From an uncultured Eggerthellaceae bacterium (lineage in GTDB: Bacteria > Actinomycetota > Coriobacteriia > Coriobacteriales > Eggerthellaceae), in the NCBI GenBank assembly GCA_903789415.1, contig CAIFEG010000016.1:1-47800 (forward strand): a DNA stretch of 47,800 bases, written 5' to 3'. Positions 1-9,048 of the stretch are shown piece by piece (position 1 is the stretch's first letter; each line of letters opens with the position of its first letter). Below the pieces are notes generated by a model. It was not told the DNA's origin, searched no databases, and saw nothing but the letters and a program-made list of their open reading frames with translations. The translations under genes were made by a program, and so were the position numbers.

Positions 1-1
1 C

Positions 2-77
2 GCGGACATGGCTCAGCTGGTAGAGCATCACCTTGCCAAGGTGGGGGTCGCGGGTTCGAACCCCGTTGTCCGCTCCA
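2..77 (+). tRNA. tRNA-Gly (GCC)
   Basis: A full cloverleaf can be folded. The acceptor arm GCGGACA pairs with TGTCCGC, the anticodon loop TTGCCAA carries GCC, the T loop is TTCGAAC, and CCA is encoded. It is the first of three tRNA genes in a row on this strand. Confidence 0.97.
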
Positions 78-87
78 TGATTATGAC

Positions 88-120
88 GAGCCGGTCGAAC
101 ATGATTTGGCCGGCTCTTTT
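88..120 (+). terminator. Rho-independent terminator after tRNA-Gly
   Basis: Stem GAGCCGG (88-94) pairs with CCGGCTC (110-116) and is followed by TTTT. It lies 10 bases after the tRNA-Gly CCA end, so tRNA-Gly and tRNA-Cys may be separate transcripts. Confidence 0.8.
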
Positions 121-130
121 AATGGCACAT

Positions 131-204
<74 letters not shown>

Positions 205-237
205 TTTTCATATCGTGCATGCGCTGTTGAGGCTGTG

Positions 238-265
238 TTTACATATCAGAAATTTCTGATATGAT
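238..265 (+). promoter_or_regulatory. Probable tRNA-Val promoter overlaid by a 22-bp perfect palindrome
   Basis: A -35-like TTTACA (238-243) and a -10-like TATGAT (260-265) are separated by 16 bases, placing a start about 10 bases before tRNA-Val. Positions 242-263 form a perfect 22-bp palindrome whose right half starts TTTCTGATATG. It fills the spacer and enters both hexamers. It could be an operator or simply a hairpin; no binding protein can be named from sequence. Confidence 0.5.
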
Positions 266-282
266 TTTCACGCATAACTAAT

Positions 283-357
283 GGGCCGTTAGCTCAGGGG
301 GAGAGCGCTTCCCTGACACGGAAGAGGTCATAAGTTCAAATCTTATACGGCCCACCA
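283..357 (+). tRNA. tRNA-Val (GAC)
   Basis: Acceptor GGGCCGT pairs with ACGGCCC. The anticodon stem-loop TTCCCTGACACGGAA carries GAC, the T loop is TTCAAAT, and CCA is encoded at 355-357. The palindromic promoter lies directly upstream. Confidence 0.97.
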
Positions 358-365
358 TGAAATTC

Positions 366-395
366 AAAAGCCAGGTCAAAGACCTGGCTTTTTCA
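366..395. terminator. Bidirectional terminator between tRNA-Val and the TetR gene
   Basis: Stem AGCCAGGTC (369-377) and GACCTGGCT (381-389) have a three-base AAA loop. An A run precedes and a T run follows, so the hairpin can end tRNA-Val transcription rightward and the converging TetR gene leftward. Confidence 0.85.
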
Positions 396-421
396 ATTTG
401 TTCTCTGTAGTTTCCGTTTCT

Positions 422-1033
422 TCATTCGTTTTGCAGCTCTGTGGTCAATGCTTCGTTAAATGCATCCGAACCAGTTGGGTATAGGGAATAGGCGAGCACC
501 GTAAAAAGTGGCTCCGCATTTTGATGATGCGAGATTGAATCGACAAGCGAATTATACGTGCACAGGCTGAAATCCTCATCGCTTACGCGCGAAAGGGCCA
601 TGGTTCGGTCGATGGAAGGATCATCCTCGAGAACTTTTTGCATATCTTTCGCCATTTGACCCTGGTATTGACCTTCGCGTTTTTTACCTGCTGCGACCGT
701 AGATGCAGACATGGATGCTATTTCATCCATCCAATCTCTTTTAAACTCTTGAAGTGTCGTTTTCATGCGAGCGTAAAGCCTACGACAATAAACAACAAAA
801 TTTTCTTTCGGAATAGGTTTGCATGACTCATCCGAAAACATGATACGAAAGAACCGTTCGACAACATCGGTATACAATTCATCCATGGAAGGGTAATAGT
901 TATAAATTGACCCTACAGACACACCACAACGCTTCGCTATTGAACGGGCGCTTACTGACCGCAGTCCATTTTCCACCGCCATCTGATAGGTGGTTTCGAG
1001 GATATATTCCTTGGCAATCTTTTGCTTCGGCAT
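422..1033 (-). CDS. TetR/AcrR-family transcriptional regulator
   Basis: This 203-residue protein has an N-terminal TetR-type helix-turn-helix at about residues 25-50, with the recognition helix around GVSVGSIYNYYPSM. The helical ligand-binding domain that follows is not specific enough to predict an effector. I start at the ATG whose complement ends at 1033, because GAGGGGG lies 11 bases before it and TetR proteins normally begin only a few residues before helix 1. The upstream ATG at 1078 would add 15 residues but has no ribosome-binding site. The nearest upstream gene on the same strand is an unrelated membrane protein, so the target operon is not evident. A weak inverted repeat CAATG-N14-CATTG at 1094-1117 could be its own operator. 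Confidence 0.85.
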   Translation of the reverse strand: MPKQKIAKEYILETTYQMAVENGLRSVSARSIAKRCGVSVGSIYNYYPSMDELYTDVVERFFRIMFSDESCKPIPKENFVVYCRRLYARMKTTLQEFKRDWMDEIASMSASTVAAGKKREGQYQGQMAKDMQKVLEDDPSIDRTMALSRVSDEDFSLCTYNSLVDSISHHQNAEPLFTVLAYSLYPTGSDAFNEALTTELQNE

Positions 1034-1304
1034 AAGAGTAGTTACCCCCTCAAATGAATTACGAAAGTTCTCCCACATCTGGATTTACCAATGCAATGAA
1101 TATTAAAATGAACATTGAACACCATTAAACCAGACTTCATCTATGCCATTAAGTATATATTTATTTGAGGTGCAGGTCACCTAATGTTTTTGTAGATATC
1201 AACTTGTTACGTTAAGGACTCTTTTTTGCATAGTTTCAAGTACACTCCAAAGCATCAAAGGAAATAATGTTCGAAGCTCAAAATTATTCGTAAATTCAAA
1301 TCGC

Positions 1305-2084
1305 TTATTGATAAATGCGCACACCGACATAGCAAGAATTTGCGGGAAGACCATCATTTGAATAGACGTTGGTCAGCGGACATGATGAAACCGTCCAATT
1401 GTAGGTTTGACCATCACTGGTGGTAATTGAACCATTTTGGTAGTTGTTTCCCGATGCATCAGTACCCGAATCTCCCAGCGAAGAATTCGCAAAGCCCTGC
1501 TGGTTTACCGTACTCTGAACCGCTTGTTGAGGATTTTGGTCTGCAAAATCTGCAAAATGAAGGTGAAGATCAACGGAATCGCCACTGTCCAAGGTAAGCT
1601 GCCATGAATTCACGAGATAACGGGCGGCATCTTCACCAGAGAGGGAATCGATCCCGTTTTGATATATGCTTACCGCATCAGTTGCAGATATATCTGAAGG
1701 AATTTTTATGACATCAAGCGCTTCTTCAGAATCTCCGGAAATACTTGAAAGGTCAATCGTGGAGATTCTTGAACTGCTCAGGTACTGGCGAATTTGGTCT
1801 GCGTTCATGCCTAAAAATGTTGAAAGTTGAGGAACATCTTGTGCTTGCGTGCCATTGATCACACGCTGCACACTTTCAGACTGTCGCGCATCATGCATAG
1901 CATAATTAACGACATAGCTTGTAACACAGATGACAGCAATAACAATAGCAACAAGAACTACCCAGAAAACTTTGCGGCGGAGTGACCGCGGCATAGTAAA
2001 CGGTCGTTGAAGCAATGCCGGATCAGGCTGTCGAACCCCATTGATTTCGACAGCTCTAATTTTGTTGTCATCCTTAAAATGCAT
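1305..2084 (-). CDS. Unknown membrane-anchored extracytoplasmic protein
   Basis: I do not recognise a family. The 259-residue protein has a basic cytoplasmic N terminus (residues 31-38 rich in Arg and Lys), one hydrophobic segment at about residues 39-60, and a roughly 200-residue Ser/Asp/Gln-rich domain predicted to lie outside the cell. Two cysteines near the C terminus (SSCPLTN and NSCYVGV) could form a disulfide. The last third alternates short polar and hydrophobic stretches, which suggests beta structure. The ATG has AGAAGGG six to seven bases upstream. It stands between a TetR gene on the same strand and terC transcribed away from it. No catalytic motif is seen. Confidence 0.7.
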   Translation of the reverse strand: MHFKDDNKIRAVEINGVRQPDPALLQRPFTMPRSLRRKVFWVVLVAIVIAVICVTSYVVNYAMHDARQSESVQRVINGTQAQDVPQLSTFLGMNADQIRQYLSSSRISTIDLSSISGDSEEALDVIKIPSDISATDAVSIYQNGIDSLSGEDAARYLVNSWQLTLDSGDSVDLHLHFADFADQNPQQAVQSTVNQQGFANSSLGDSGTDASGNNYQNGSITTSDGQTYNWTVSSCPLTNVYSNDGLPANSCYVGVRIYQ

Positions 2085-2296
2085 GAATCACCCTTCTGAT
2101 AGTTGGGAAAAGTATATCATCTGCAGTTTATGTTCTGCATATTACATGGCGTTGAAAAAATGTAAGCGGAAGGGCAGTTAAAGTTTTGTTATGGTAGAAA
2201 ACGTTTTATTTATGCAAGGACTTTGAAACGAACGAAAATTAATATCGTTTGTGTGGATACTATTTGTACGAGATCAACCATTAAGGAGCCGCAGCG

Positions 2297-3277
2297 TTGC
2301 TCGATTTTTCTATTTTCGCAACACCTGAAGCATGGGTTAGTCTTGTGACCCTTACCTTCCTTGAAATAGTATTGGGCGTTGACAATATTGTTTTCATTGT
2401 CATTACCACTGATAGACTTCCGAAAAATGAACAGCACATTGGACGTAAACTCGGTTTGCTCGGTGCGATGGTCTCACGCATTATTTTCCTGTGTTTTGCT
2501 TCCTATCTCGTACATCTCACTACACCACTCTTTACGATTTCTCTTCCCTTTTACCAGCACGGCTTTGCCGTACGCGAACTCGTATTATTCTTTGGCGGCG
2601 TATATTTGATTTACAAGGGGATCGATGAACTTCATTCGATGATGAATCTCGATGATCTTCGCGAAATCCAACAGCAAATTGAGCATCCTGAGGGCAAGCC
2701 AAAACGCAAAAAGCTTAATCTACCAGAAGCGGTGGGTACCATCATGGTGATGGATGTCGTCTTCTCCATCGATTCGGTAATTACCGCCGTTGGTATGGCT
2801 GATCATCTTTTGGTGATGATCATTGCCGTTATGTCGGCCATCTTCTTGATGATGATATTCATCGATCCTATTTCTAATTTCATCAATAAACATTCCGAGA
2901 TGAAGATCTTGGCGCTTACGTTTATTGTGGTTATCGGCGTATTGCTGGTTACCGAGAGCCTCGGCTTCGGATCGAGCACAGAAATCATCGGAATTGCACT
3001 TGAGAAGTTCGTCGTATACGTTGCTATGGCCCTAAGCTTCATCCTGGCACTCTTACAAATCCATTACAAACAAAGAGTTGAACGGTGGGGCATTGAGCAT
3101 GGCGATGCGGCTCGCATAGCCATACAAAAAGCTCATAGGGCTCCAACTTCAGAGGCAGTTACGAATACCAATCGTGGTGACAATGGTTCTCAACAAGCAA
3201 AAGCGAAAGAAGCTTCTTCTATTGGCACAACCTCAGACGCAGCCGTAAAAGAAAAAGAATCGAAATCTAAAAAATAA
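2297..3277 (+). CDS. TerC family integral membrane protein
   Basis: The 326-residue protein has about seven hydrophobic segments and the TerC/Alx signature acidic motifs: LGVDNIVF near residues 26-33 and MDVVFSIDSV at 152-161. Family members are linked to tellurite resistance and, in several bacteria, to metal-ion (manganese) export or loading of exoenzymes; the substrate here cannot be read from sequence. The start is TTG, chosen because AAGGAG (2283-2288) lies eight bases before it. After the last membrane segment, a hydrophilic tail of about 50 residues rich in Ala, Ser, Lys and Glu has no recognisable domain. It converges on the lipid kinase gene without a visible terminator. Confidence 0.9.
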   Translation: MLDFSIFATPEAWVSLVTLTFLEIVLGVDNIVFIVITTDRLPKNEQHIGRKLGLLGAMVSRIIFLCFASYLVHLTTPLFTISLPFYQHGFAVRELVLFFGGVYLIYKGIDELHSMMNLDDLREIQQQIEHPEGKPKRKKLNLPEAVGTIMVMDVVFSIDSVITAVGMADHLLVMIIAVMSAIFLMMIFIDPISNFINKHSEMKILALTFIVVIGVLLVTESLGFGSSTEIIGIALEKFVVYVAMALSFILALLQIHYKQRVERWGIEHGDAARIAIQKAHRAPTSEAVTNTNRGDNGSQQAKAKEASSIGTTSDAAVKEKESKSKK

Positions 3278-3410
3278 GCTGCACCGCCATCTCTTGTCGA
3301 CAAAAAAATGTGATGCAGTTCAAAGAAGAATCTCAAACCTTTTGTCAGTTTTCTACAAGCCGTTTGCGCATGCATAGGTGCTTGATCTATAGATACGTAA
3401 ATTCGTTGAA

Positions 3411-4334
3411 CTAGTTTTCTTCAGCGAACTCTGCTTTTCCCGCGTCAGAAATGAAAAGCTTCGTCGCATTATGAAACACCCGTGCCGTGAAAGGCGTTTT
3501 TATCTTTGGCGCCTCGCCATCATATTGAATTCCTAGATTTGGAGTCGCTTCGAAGCTAAATTCCGTTCCTTCAAAATATTGAATAGCATCACTTTGCTCA
3601 AGGGATTTTCCCGAATGATCAACTGCAGCACCCAAAACAGGAGGAAGCAGATTCCATGCGCTTTTCGTCGTAAGCATGATGAGGTCGAGCTTCCCATCAC
3701 GAGGACGATTCTTTTTTACAATCGAAATGTCAAACTGAATTTTGCTGAAGTTTACAAGAAGTGCACCTACCGCATCTAGCTCATGATGCTCACCATCAAC
3801 GGTGAAAGAGAAATGCGAAACCTGTGGATTAGGGTTTGCAAATGCGGCACGAAAATATGCCGCAGGACCTAGCTTATCTTTTTTAGAGGCAGCGTCATAC
3901 ATAATTTTCGCGTCGTATCCACAGCCTGCCATCATCATGAATCCGTGTTTTTCACCATTGCATTCAATCTCTCCCACATCGAAATCCATGGTGTTGCCAC
4001 TCCGAAGAAGCTTTGCGAGTGCATGAGGCTCTTCGGGGGACATCAAGTTATTCACAAGCAAATTTGCGGTTCCGGCGGGAAAGATAAGAATAGGGACTCC
4101 CGAATTGCGCAACTGGTAGCATACTTCAGCGACGGTTCCATCTCCGCCTGCAGCAACTACCGCATCATATTCCTTTGCATTTACAAGTGCAGGGCGAAAA
4201 TCATCACCCGAACCCACGCAACGTATATCAATAGCATCATCTGGGCGGGCAAACGAGCGAATAAAATCGTATATTGCACCATCGCCTACGCCAGAATCCA
4301 AATTATTAAGTATTAATACGCGCATGCCCTCCAC
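3411..4334 (-). CDS. Diacylglycerol/lipid kinase family protein (YegS/DagK-like)
   Basis: This 307-residue protein belongs to the DAGK catalytic family, which phosphorylates diacylglycerol, sphingoid bases or related lipids with ATP. The nucleotide-binding glycine motif AAGGDGTVAEV is at residues 61-71 and the second loop FPAGTANLL at 85-93. The C-terminal half has the expected beta-sandwich character, ending before a short acidic tail. The start is uncertain: GTG at 4334 precedes an in-frame ATG at 4325, but the GGAGG between them is only two bases from the ATG, so the upstream GTG may be used with the weaker AAAG-rich site. A role in phospholipid turnover is likely, with the substrate unknown. 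Confidence 0.88.
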   Translation of the reverse strand: MEGMRVLILNNLDSGVGDGAIYDFIRSFARPDDAIDIRCVGSGDDFRPALVNAKEYDAVVAAGGDGTVAEVCYQLRNSGVPILIFPAGTANLLVNNLMSPEEPHALAKLLRSGNTMDFDVGEIECNGEKHGFMMMAGCGYDAKIMYDAASKKDKLGPAAYFRAAFANPNPQVSHFSFTVDGEHHELDAVGALLVNFSKIQFDISIVKKNRPRDGKLDLIMLTTKSAWNLLPPVLGAAVDHSGKSLEQSDAIQYFEGTEFSFEATPNLGIQYDGEAPKIKTPFTARVFHNATKLFISDAGKAEFAEEN

Positions 4335-4473
4335 CTAAACTTTCTTTGCAGTGCGTATACCAACCCGTATGGATTTACCACCTGCAAGAAACTATTTTCT
4401 ACCTCTGTGTTTTATGATAGTAAAAATAAACGTAACTATCACCTATATCGCGAAGTTGAAAAGGATTGCGAAT

Positions 4474-5610
4474 TTGTTTATAGAAAGCCAATCAACTTTT
4501 GAAAAATTTTTAGCGCAAGCTCAGAAATCAGAATATCTCGCTATAGATACTGAATTCTTACGCGAAAAAACGTACTGGCCAAAACTCTGTCTTTTACAAA
4601 TGGCAATAGAAGGAGCTCAAGCCATCGTTGACCCATTTAAACTATCCGATATGACGCCCTTGGCTTCTGTTCTGAATAATCGCCGTGTGGTGAAGATCTT
4701 TCATGCAGGAACCCAAGATATCGAAATTCTTTTGCATGAGACAGGCACGACGCCAAAAAATATTTTCGATACTCAAGTAGCCGCCACCCTCATCGGCTCT
4801 TCTCAACAAATTGGCTATGGAGGACTGGTCCAAAGCGTATGTGGAGTGCATTTGAAAAAAGAGGATTCATTTACCGACTGGTCACGCAGACCACTGACAC
4901 AAAGCCAAATCGATTATGCAGGCGATGATGTAGCATACCTCCCTCAGCTCTACCATAAAATAAAACAAGAACTTCAATCCTTAGGTCGTCTCGATTGGCT
5001 TACCGATGATTTTCGACAAATGGAAGATCCAAAGGTATATGAGCCAGACCCCAGAAACCGTTGGCGTCATTTGAAACGCGTTTCACGTTTGAACCGCAAA
5101 CAGATGGCAATTGCAAGGGAAGTGGCGGCCTGGCGCGAAAACCGCGCGCAAGCAGCCAATGTTCCAAGAAAATGGGTCATGACCGATGAACAGGTGATAG
5201 AGGTGTGCAAACGTGCTCCCCAAACGATCGATCAACTGTTTATGGTGCGTGGCTTATCGGACAAAATGTCCACTAAAGAAGCCCGTGAACTGGTTTCGGT
5301 GGTTGAGGACGGATTAAACGTTCCTGAACAAGATTGGCCCAAACCTATAACCCAGCATAAAAATGGAACGAATGTTGATGAAATTGTTGACCTCATGACA
5401 GCAATGGTTCGCAAAGTCGCAAAGGAAAACAATATTGCTGCGCAGACGCTTGCCAGCCATAGCGATTTAGTGGAACTTGCCCGTGGACATGATGCCGAAT
5501 TGCTCCACGGATGGAGGAAATCTATGATTGGAAACGATCTTGTTGACCTTCGTGATGGCAAACTTGGATTATCTGTTCATAAAGGTCATCTGATGGTAGA
5601 ACCACTATAG
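4474..5610 (+). CDS. rnd: Ribonuclease D
   Basis: This DEDDy 3'-5' exoribonuclease takes part in tRNA 3' maturation and RNA turnover. Exo I is AIDTEFLRE at residues 23-31, Exo II lies in IFHAGTQDIEIL, and Exo III is DYAGDDVAYL with the catalytic Tyr and Asp. An HRDC domain follows in the middle, and the C-terminal third resembles the second HRDC-like region of RNase D. An open frame extends upstream to 4351, but I start at TTG 4474. AAGGA sits eight bases before it, and the resulting 378 residues match the family length, whereas the 41 extra residues look untranslated. It stands alone, transcribed away from the lipid kinase gene. Confidence 0.9.
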   Translation: MFIESQSTFEKFLAQAQKSEYLAIDTEFLREKTYWPKLCLLQMAIEGAQAIVDPFKLSDMTPLASVLNNRRVVKIFHAGTQDIEILLHETGTTPKNIFDTQVAATLIGSSQQIGYGGLVQSVCGVHLKKEDSFTDWSRRPLTQSQIDYAGDDVAYLPQLYHKIKQELQSLGRLDWLTDDFRQMEDPKVYEPDPRNRWRHLKRVSRLNRKQMAIAREVAAWRENRAQAANVPRKWVMTDEQVIEVCKRAPQTIDQLFMVRGLSDKMSTKEARELVSVVEDGLNVPEQDWPKPITQHKNGTNVDEIVDLMTAMVRKVAKENNIAAQTLASHSDLVELARGHDAELLHGWRKSMIGNDLVDLRDGKLGLSVHKGHLMVEPL

Positions 5611-5749
5611 GTTTTCTTTAGGCAGTTTACGGAACTTCTGTAAACAAGTAACATCCACATCACATTCTTTTGATATTTTTCTGCTCTACCTACTTGAGAA
5701 AAATGCAGATCGTATACTTCTTTTTACAAACCTATCAAGGAGCATGCAT

Positions 5750-6427
5750 ATGTTTTTTAGCTACTCATATTTGTTACTGATAATTGTGACCACCATCATA
5801 GGTATTGCTGCACAAACCTATGTGAATCGACAAATTAATAGATACTCGCGCGTTCCAAACCAGCAAGGATTGTCTGGTGTTGAAGCCGGTTCAAATATGC
5901 TTGCCGCAAATGGCGTGCAAGGAGTGACCTTTCATCAAGGAGGCCCGAACGAAGATTTCTTTGACCCGCGGAACAACTCTATAACCCTGGATCCCGAGGC
6001 ATTTAGTGGACGTTCGATTACTGCGTATGCCACCGCATGCCACGAAGTCGGACATGCATGCCAGCATGCGCAGGGCTATGTCCCGATGAAAATTCGTGCC
6101 GCATTGGTACCCGTTGTGAGTTTTGCATCCAATTCTTGGATGATTTTCCTCATCGTCGGCATCGCCCTCTACACGATTCCATTGGGAAGAACACTCTTTT
6201 CCATCGCAATTTTGCTTTATGCCTTCGCAGTATTGTTTGAGCTCGTAACGCTCCCGGTGGAATTTAACGCAAGTCATCGTGGTCTTGCGTATATGGAATC
6301 GGTGGGACTTGCCGAAGGTGAAAGAACCGGAGCATTTCGGGTACTTCGCGCGTGTGCGTTAACCTATGTTGCTGCAGCACTGGTATCGGTTCTTCAGCTG
6401 TTTTGGCTGCTCGCACAAAGGAATTAA
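5750..6427 (+). CDS. YugP-type zinc metallopeptidase, membrane bound
   Basis: The 225-residue protein belongs to the YugP/DUF neutral zinc metallopeptidase family. An N-terminal membrane segment (residues 5-22) is followed by a soluble stretch containing the zincin motif HEVGHACQH at 98-106, and by two or three hydrophobic segments at the C-terminal side. FNASHRGLAYM lies in the last quarter and may supply a further metal ligand. No substrate is known for the family. ATG 5750 is preferred over ATG 5744, because AAGGAG (5737-5742) is seven bases from the former and only one from the latter. xseA starts five bases after its stop, so the two are probably cotranscribed. Confidence 0.88.
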   Translation: MFFSYSYLLLIIVTTIIGIAAQTYVNRQINRYSRVPNQQGLSGVEAGSNMLAANGVQGVTFHQGGPNEDFFDPRNNSITLDPEAFSGRSITAYATACHEVGHACQHAQGYVPMKIRAALVPVVSFASNSWMIFLIVGIALYTIPLGRTLFSIAILLYAFAVLFELVTLPVEFNASHRGLAYMESVGLAEGERTGAFRVLRACALTYVAAALVSVLQLFWLLAQRN

Positions 6428-6432
6428 TATTT

Positions 6433-7950
6433 ATGTCATATACTTCCGACAGTGCATATAGAAGGCAATATTCTGCAGGATATTCCAAAGATTCTTCAGC
6501 AGACATGCCTTCTTATGAATCTTTAGGACAATCTGCGGCAGCTCGTCCACAAGCCTTAAGCGTATCCCAGGCAATGGATATGGCCAAAACCGCCCTAGAG
6601 AGAATCAACATTACCCTTATCGGCGAGGTTTCCGAAGTTTCTGATAAGCCTGGTTACAAGGCATGTTATTTCACCGTAAAAGATTCACGCTCTTCGATGC
6701 CATGTCTGATGTGGAAAAACCGCTACAGCCAAAGTGGCGTTGTTCTCCAAGTTGGCATGAAGGTACTCCTCACCGGTCGTTTTACGGCATATACGGCAAA
6801 AGGGCGCATGAATTTTGACGTTTTTCACCTCGAGCTTGCGGGTCGAGGCAGATTATATGCACAGATTAAAGCAACTGAAGACAAACTTCGTCGCGAAGGG
6901 TTAATGTCCCAGGCACGGAAACGTACCATCCCCATGTTTCCCGAAACTATAGGTGTCGTTACGTCTCCTCGTGGAGCGGCAGTTCACGATGTCCTACGTA
7001 CGCTTCGGCGTCGTTTTCCACTGGCGCATGTTCTGTTTGCTGGTGTTCCGGTGGAAGGACCCCAGGCTCCGCAAAATATGATTTTGGCTTTAAAAACACT
7101 TGCAAACGCAAAGGTGAAACCCGAAGTCATCCTGCTCGTACGTGGTGGCGGCTCTTTTGAAGACCTCATGCCATTTAATGATGAACAGCTTGCCCGTACC
7201 ATAGCCGCATGCCCAGTCCCAATAATTACTGGTATTGGTCATGAGCCCGACAATTCGATTGCAGATGAGGTAGCTGACCTGCGCCAATCTACTCCAACCG
7301 GGGCAGCAGAAGCTGCAGTGCCTGACGTGTCTGATTTATATCAGAGCCTTGATAGTGATCTTGCGAATATGACGCAATCAGTTGAAGGTGTCATACGGGA
7401 TCGTACAAATGCCGTTGACCGGGTGCAAAAGCATCCGCTTTTCGCGAATCCTCATAATTTGTTCTTGGCTCATGAACAGAAGCTTGATTTAGCTGAAAAA
7501 GCATTGAAGCGTGATTTTCCTCGAAATATTGCCGCGATGCGTGATAAGACTAGAAATCTTGGTTTGCGCCTCGCTTCCGCATTACCTGCATCCACCGCAC
7601 ATGCGCAAAGTCGAACAAATGAACTTCAGGTGCGACTCGATAATACCATGCGCCACTATTTGTCATCAAAGCGCATGAAACTAGATTCGACTTCTCATGT
7701 TCTTGGCGTTGCAGGGAAAAACATCATAGACAAAGGGCACCAACAAATTGCAATGAAAGCCGCACGCTTGCAGGACTTATCACCCTTAAATATTCTCAGT
7801 CGAGGATATGCAATTACGCGGGATGAAAACAGCCATATTATCCACAGCGTGACAAACGTTTCCGTGGGGGACAAAGTGGATGTTTGTCTTAACGATGGTG
7901 TTATGAACTGTGATGTCAAATCAATTACGCACTCAGAAAAGGAACAATAA
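6433..7950 (+). CDS. xseA: Exodeoxyribonuclease VII large subunit
   Basis: Exonuclease VII degrades single-stranded DNA from both ends to oligonucleotides, acting with XseB in the cytoplasm. This 505-residue protein has a Ser/Tyr-rich leader of about 35 residues, the OB-fold (NITLIGEVSEVS to VFHLELAGRG), the catalytic domain with VTSPRGAAVHD, LLVRGGGSFEDL and GIGHEPDNSIADEVAD, and a long coiled-coil C-terminal region ending in ILSRGYAIT, all typical of the family. The start ATG 6433 has AAAGGA ten bases upstream; the open frame continues upstream inside the peptidase gene but is not needed. Its stop codon overlaps the xseB start by one base, so the two subunits are translationally coupled. 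Confidence 0.96.
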   Translation: MSYTSDSAYRRQYSAGYSKDSSADMPSYESLGQSAAARPQALSVSQAMDMAKTALERINITLIGEVSEVSDKPGYKACYFTVKDSRSSMPCLMWKNRYSQSGVVLQVGMKVLLTGRFTAYTAKGRMNFDVFHLELAGRGRLYAQIKATEDKLRREGLMSQARKRTIPMFPETIGVVTSPRGAAVHDVLRTLRRRFPLAHVLFAGVPVEGPQAPQNMILALKTLANAKVKPEVILLVRGGGSFEDLMPFNDEQLARTIAACPVPIITGIGHEPDNSIADEVADLRQSTPTGAAEAAVPDVSDLYQSLDSDLANMTQSVEGVIRDRTNAVDRVQKHPLFANPHNLFLAHEQKLDLAEKALKRDFPRNIAAMRDKTRNLGLRLASALPASTAHAQSRTNELQVRLDNTMRHYLSSKRMKLDSTSHVLGVAGKNIIDKGHQQIAMKAARLQDLSPLNILSRGYAITRDENSHIIHSVTNVSVGDKVDVCLNDGVMNCDVKSITHSEKEQ

Positions 7951-8267
7951 TGGAAAATCTGAATCCACAACCACAAAATCAGACAGCAAATACGGCTGGA
8001 GACCCACAGCAGCAGACAAATCAAGTTCCTGCTGATAAGCTCACCTTCCAGCAGGGTATTACCGAGCTCGATTCAATTGTGAGTAAGCTTGAAAGCAATA
8101 CCATGGAACTTGAAGATTCCTTAAAAGCATACGAGCGCGGGGTTGAACTTCTGCGGAGCCTTCGAAGCCGTTTAGATAAAGCACAGCAAAAAGTTGATGT
8201 GCTCATGGGAAACTTAGAAGAAAACCCAACCGGCGATGAGGCTGATACAGGATTACATAAAGCCTAA
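7950..8267 (+). CDS. xseB: Exodeoxyribonuclease VII small subunit
   Basis: The 105-residue protein carries the XseB core from LTFQQGITELDSIVSKLE to LDKAQQKVDVL, a pair of helices that binds the XseA coiled coil. It has a Gln/Asn-rich N-terminal extension of about 30 residues and an acidic tail, so it is somewhat longer than the usual 70-80 residues. It starts within the xseA stop (TAATG). A short hairpin, GCATC (8271-8275) with GATGC (8281-8285), follows the stop but has no T run. Confidence 0.95.
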   Translation: MENLNPQPQNQTANTAGDPQQQTNQVPADKLTFQQGITELDSIVSKLESNTMELEDSLKAYERGVELLRSLRSRLDKAQQKVDVLMGNLEENPTGDEADTGLHKA

Positions 8268-8367
8268 TGCGCATCGTTAAGATGCATAGTTGTGTTTCAG
8301 TAAAGATATAACAAGTACTACTTCACACATGATCAAGTAATTCAGACAAGAAAGGTAAGGATTTCCT

Positions 8368-8781
8368 ATGCAAAAGGACGATTGTATTTTTTGTAAGCTT
8401 GCTTCTCATGAAATTCCAACAAATGTGGTTTATGAAGACGATACCGTCATGGCATTCAAGGATACCGAACCGCTCATGCCTGTTCACGTACTTATTATTC
8501 CGAAACAACATTACGACAGCATTGCCGATGATGTCCCCGGAGATGTACTTGCTCATGTTTTCGGAATCATTCCCAAGGTCGCGAAAATCTGCGGAATTCG
8601 CGAAAGTGGGTTTCGCCTCTTAATCAATACGGGCGAAGACGCAAGTCAATCGGTCAAGCATTTTCATGTGCATATGCTCGGAGGTGGGCTCATGCCTCGT
8701 CCAAACGATCAAGATTGGGGTCGTGCTTCAGAAGCCGCAAAAAAGGCTCGTGCTGAGCGTGAAGCAAACAAAGAGAAATAA
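8368..8781 (+). CDS. HIT family nucleotide-binding protein (HinT-like)
   Basis: This 137-residue protein is a histidine-triad hydrolase, with the triad HFHVHM at residues 98-103 and the N-terminal zinc-like pair CIFCK at 6-10. HinT-type proteins cleave AMP from phosphoramidates such as acyl- or aminoacyl-adenylates. The C terminus is an Ala/Lys/Glu-rich helix, slightly longer than in HinT. The ATG follows GAAAGGTAAGG. A strong terminator lies 37 bases after the stop, so it is probably a single-gene unit or the last gene of the xse transcript. Confidence 0.93.
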   Translation: MQKDDCIFCKLASHEIPTNVVYEDDTVMAFKDTEPLMPVHVLIIPKQHYDSIADDVPGDVLAHVFGIIPKVAKICGIRESGFRLLINTGEDASQSVKHFHVHMLGGGLMPRPNDQDWGRASEAAKKARAEREANKEK

Positions 8782-8818
8782 TTAAATAATTGAAATTCCA
8801 TATCATTGCTACTTTCAG

Positions 8819-8850
8819 TGCCTCTCAGTTCGTTCTGAGGGGCATTTTTT
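8819..8850 (+). terminator. Rho-independent terminator after the HIT gene
   Basis: Stem TGCCTCTCAG (8819-8828) pairs with CTGAGGGGCA (8835-8844), with one G-T pair and a six-base loop, followed by a run of six T. Confidence 0.9.
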
Positions 8851-9048
8851 AAACAATGTTCATTCTTGAATCAACGATCATTCGTGAAGAGAATCTTCTT
8901 TCGTTATCTTGTTTCTGTGGTATTACACGCATCTCTTCTGCAGATTCATACAATTGTAAAAATAAAATTTATGGGTCCTTGTGGCAGGTCTCTTGTTGAT
9001 TACGCGTTCCTTAAAGGCCAACGATCTTTTGGAAGGATTACGAAAGGC

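Noticed and set aside
1168-1182. AGGTG-N5-CACCT inverted repeat between the TetR gene and the unknown membrane protein.
   Set aside because: It is a single short repeat without promoter context, too weak to call an operator.
8866-9048. An N-terminal extension of 61 residues on the glycosyltransferase.
   Set aside because: It precedes the GT2 start strand, has no family similarity and lies over the promoter/leader after a terminator.
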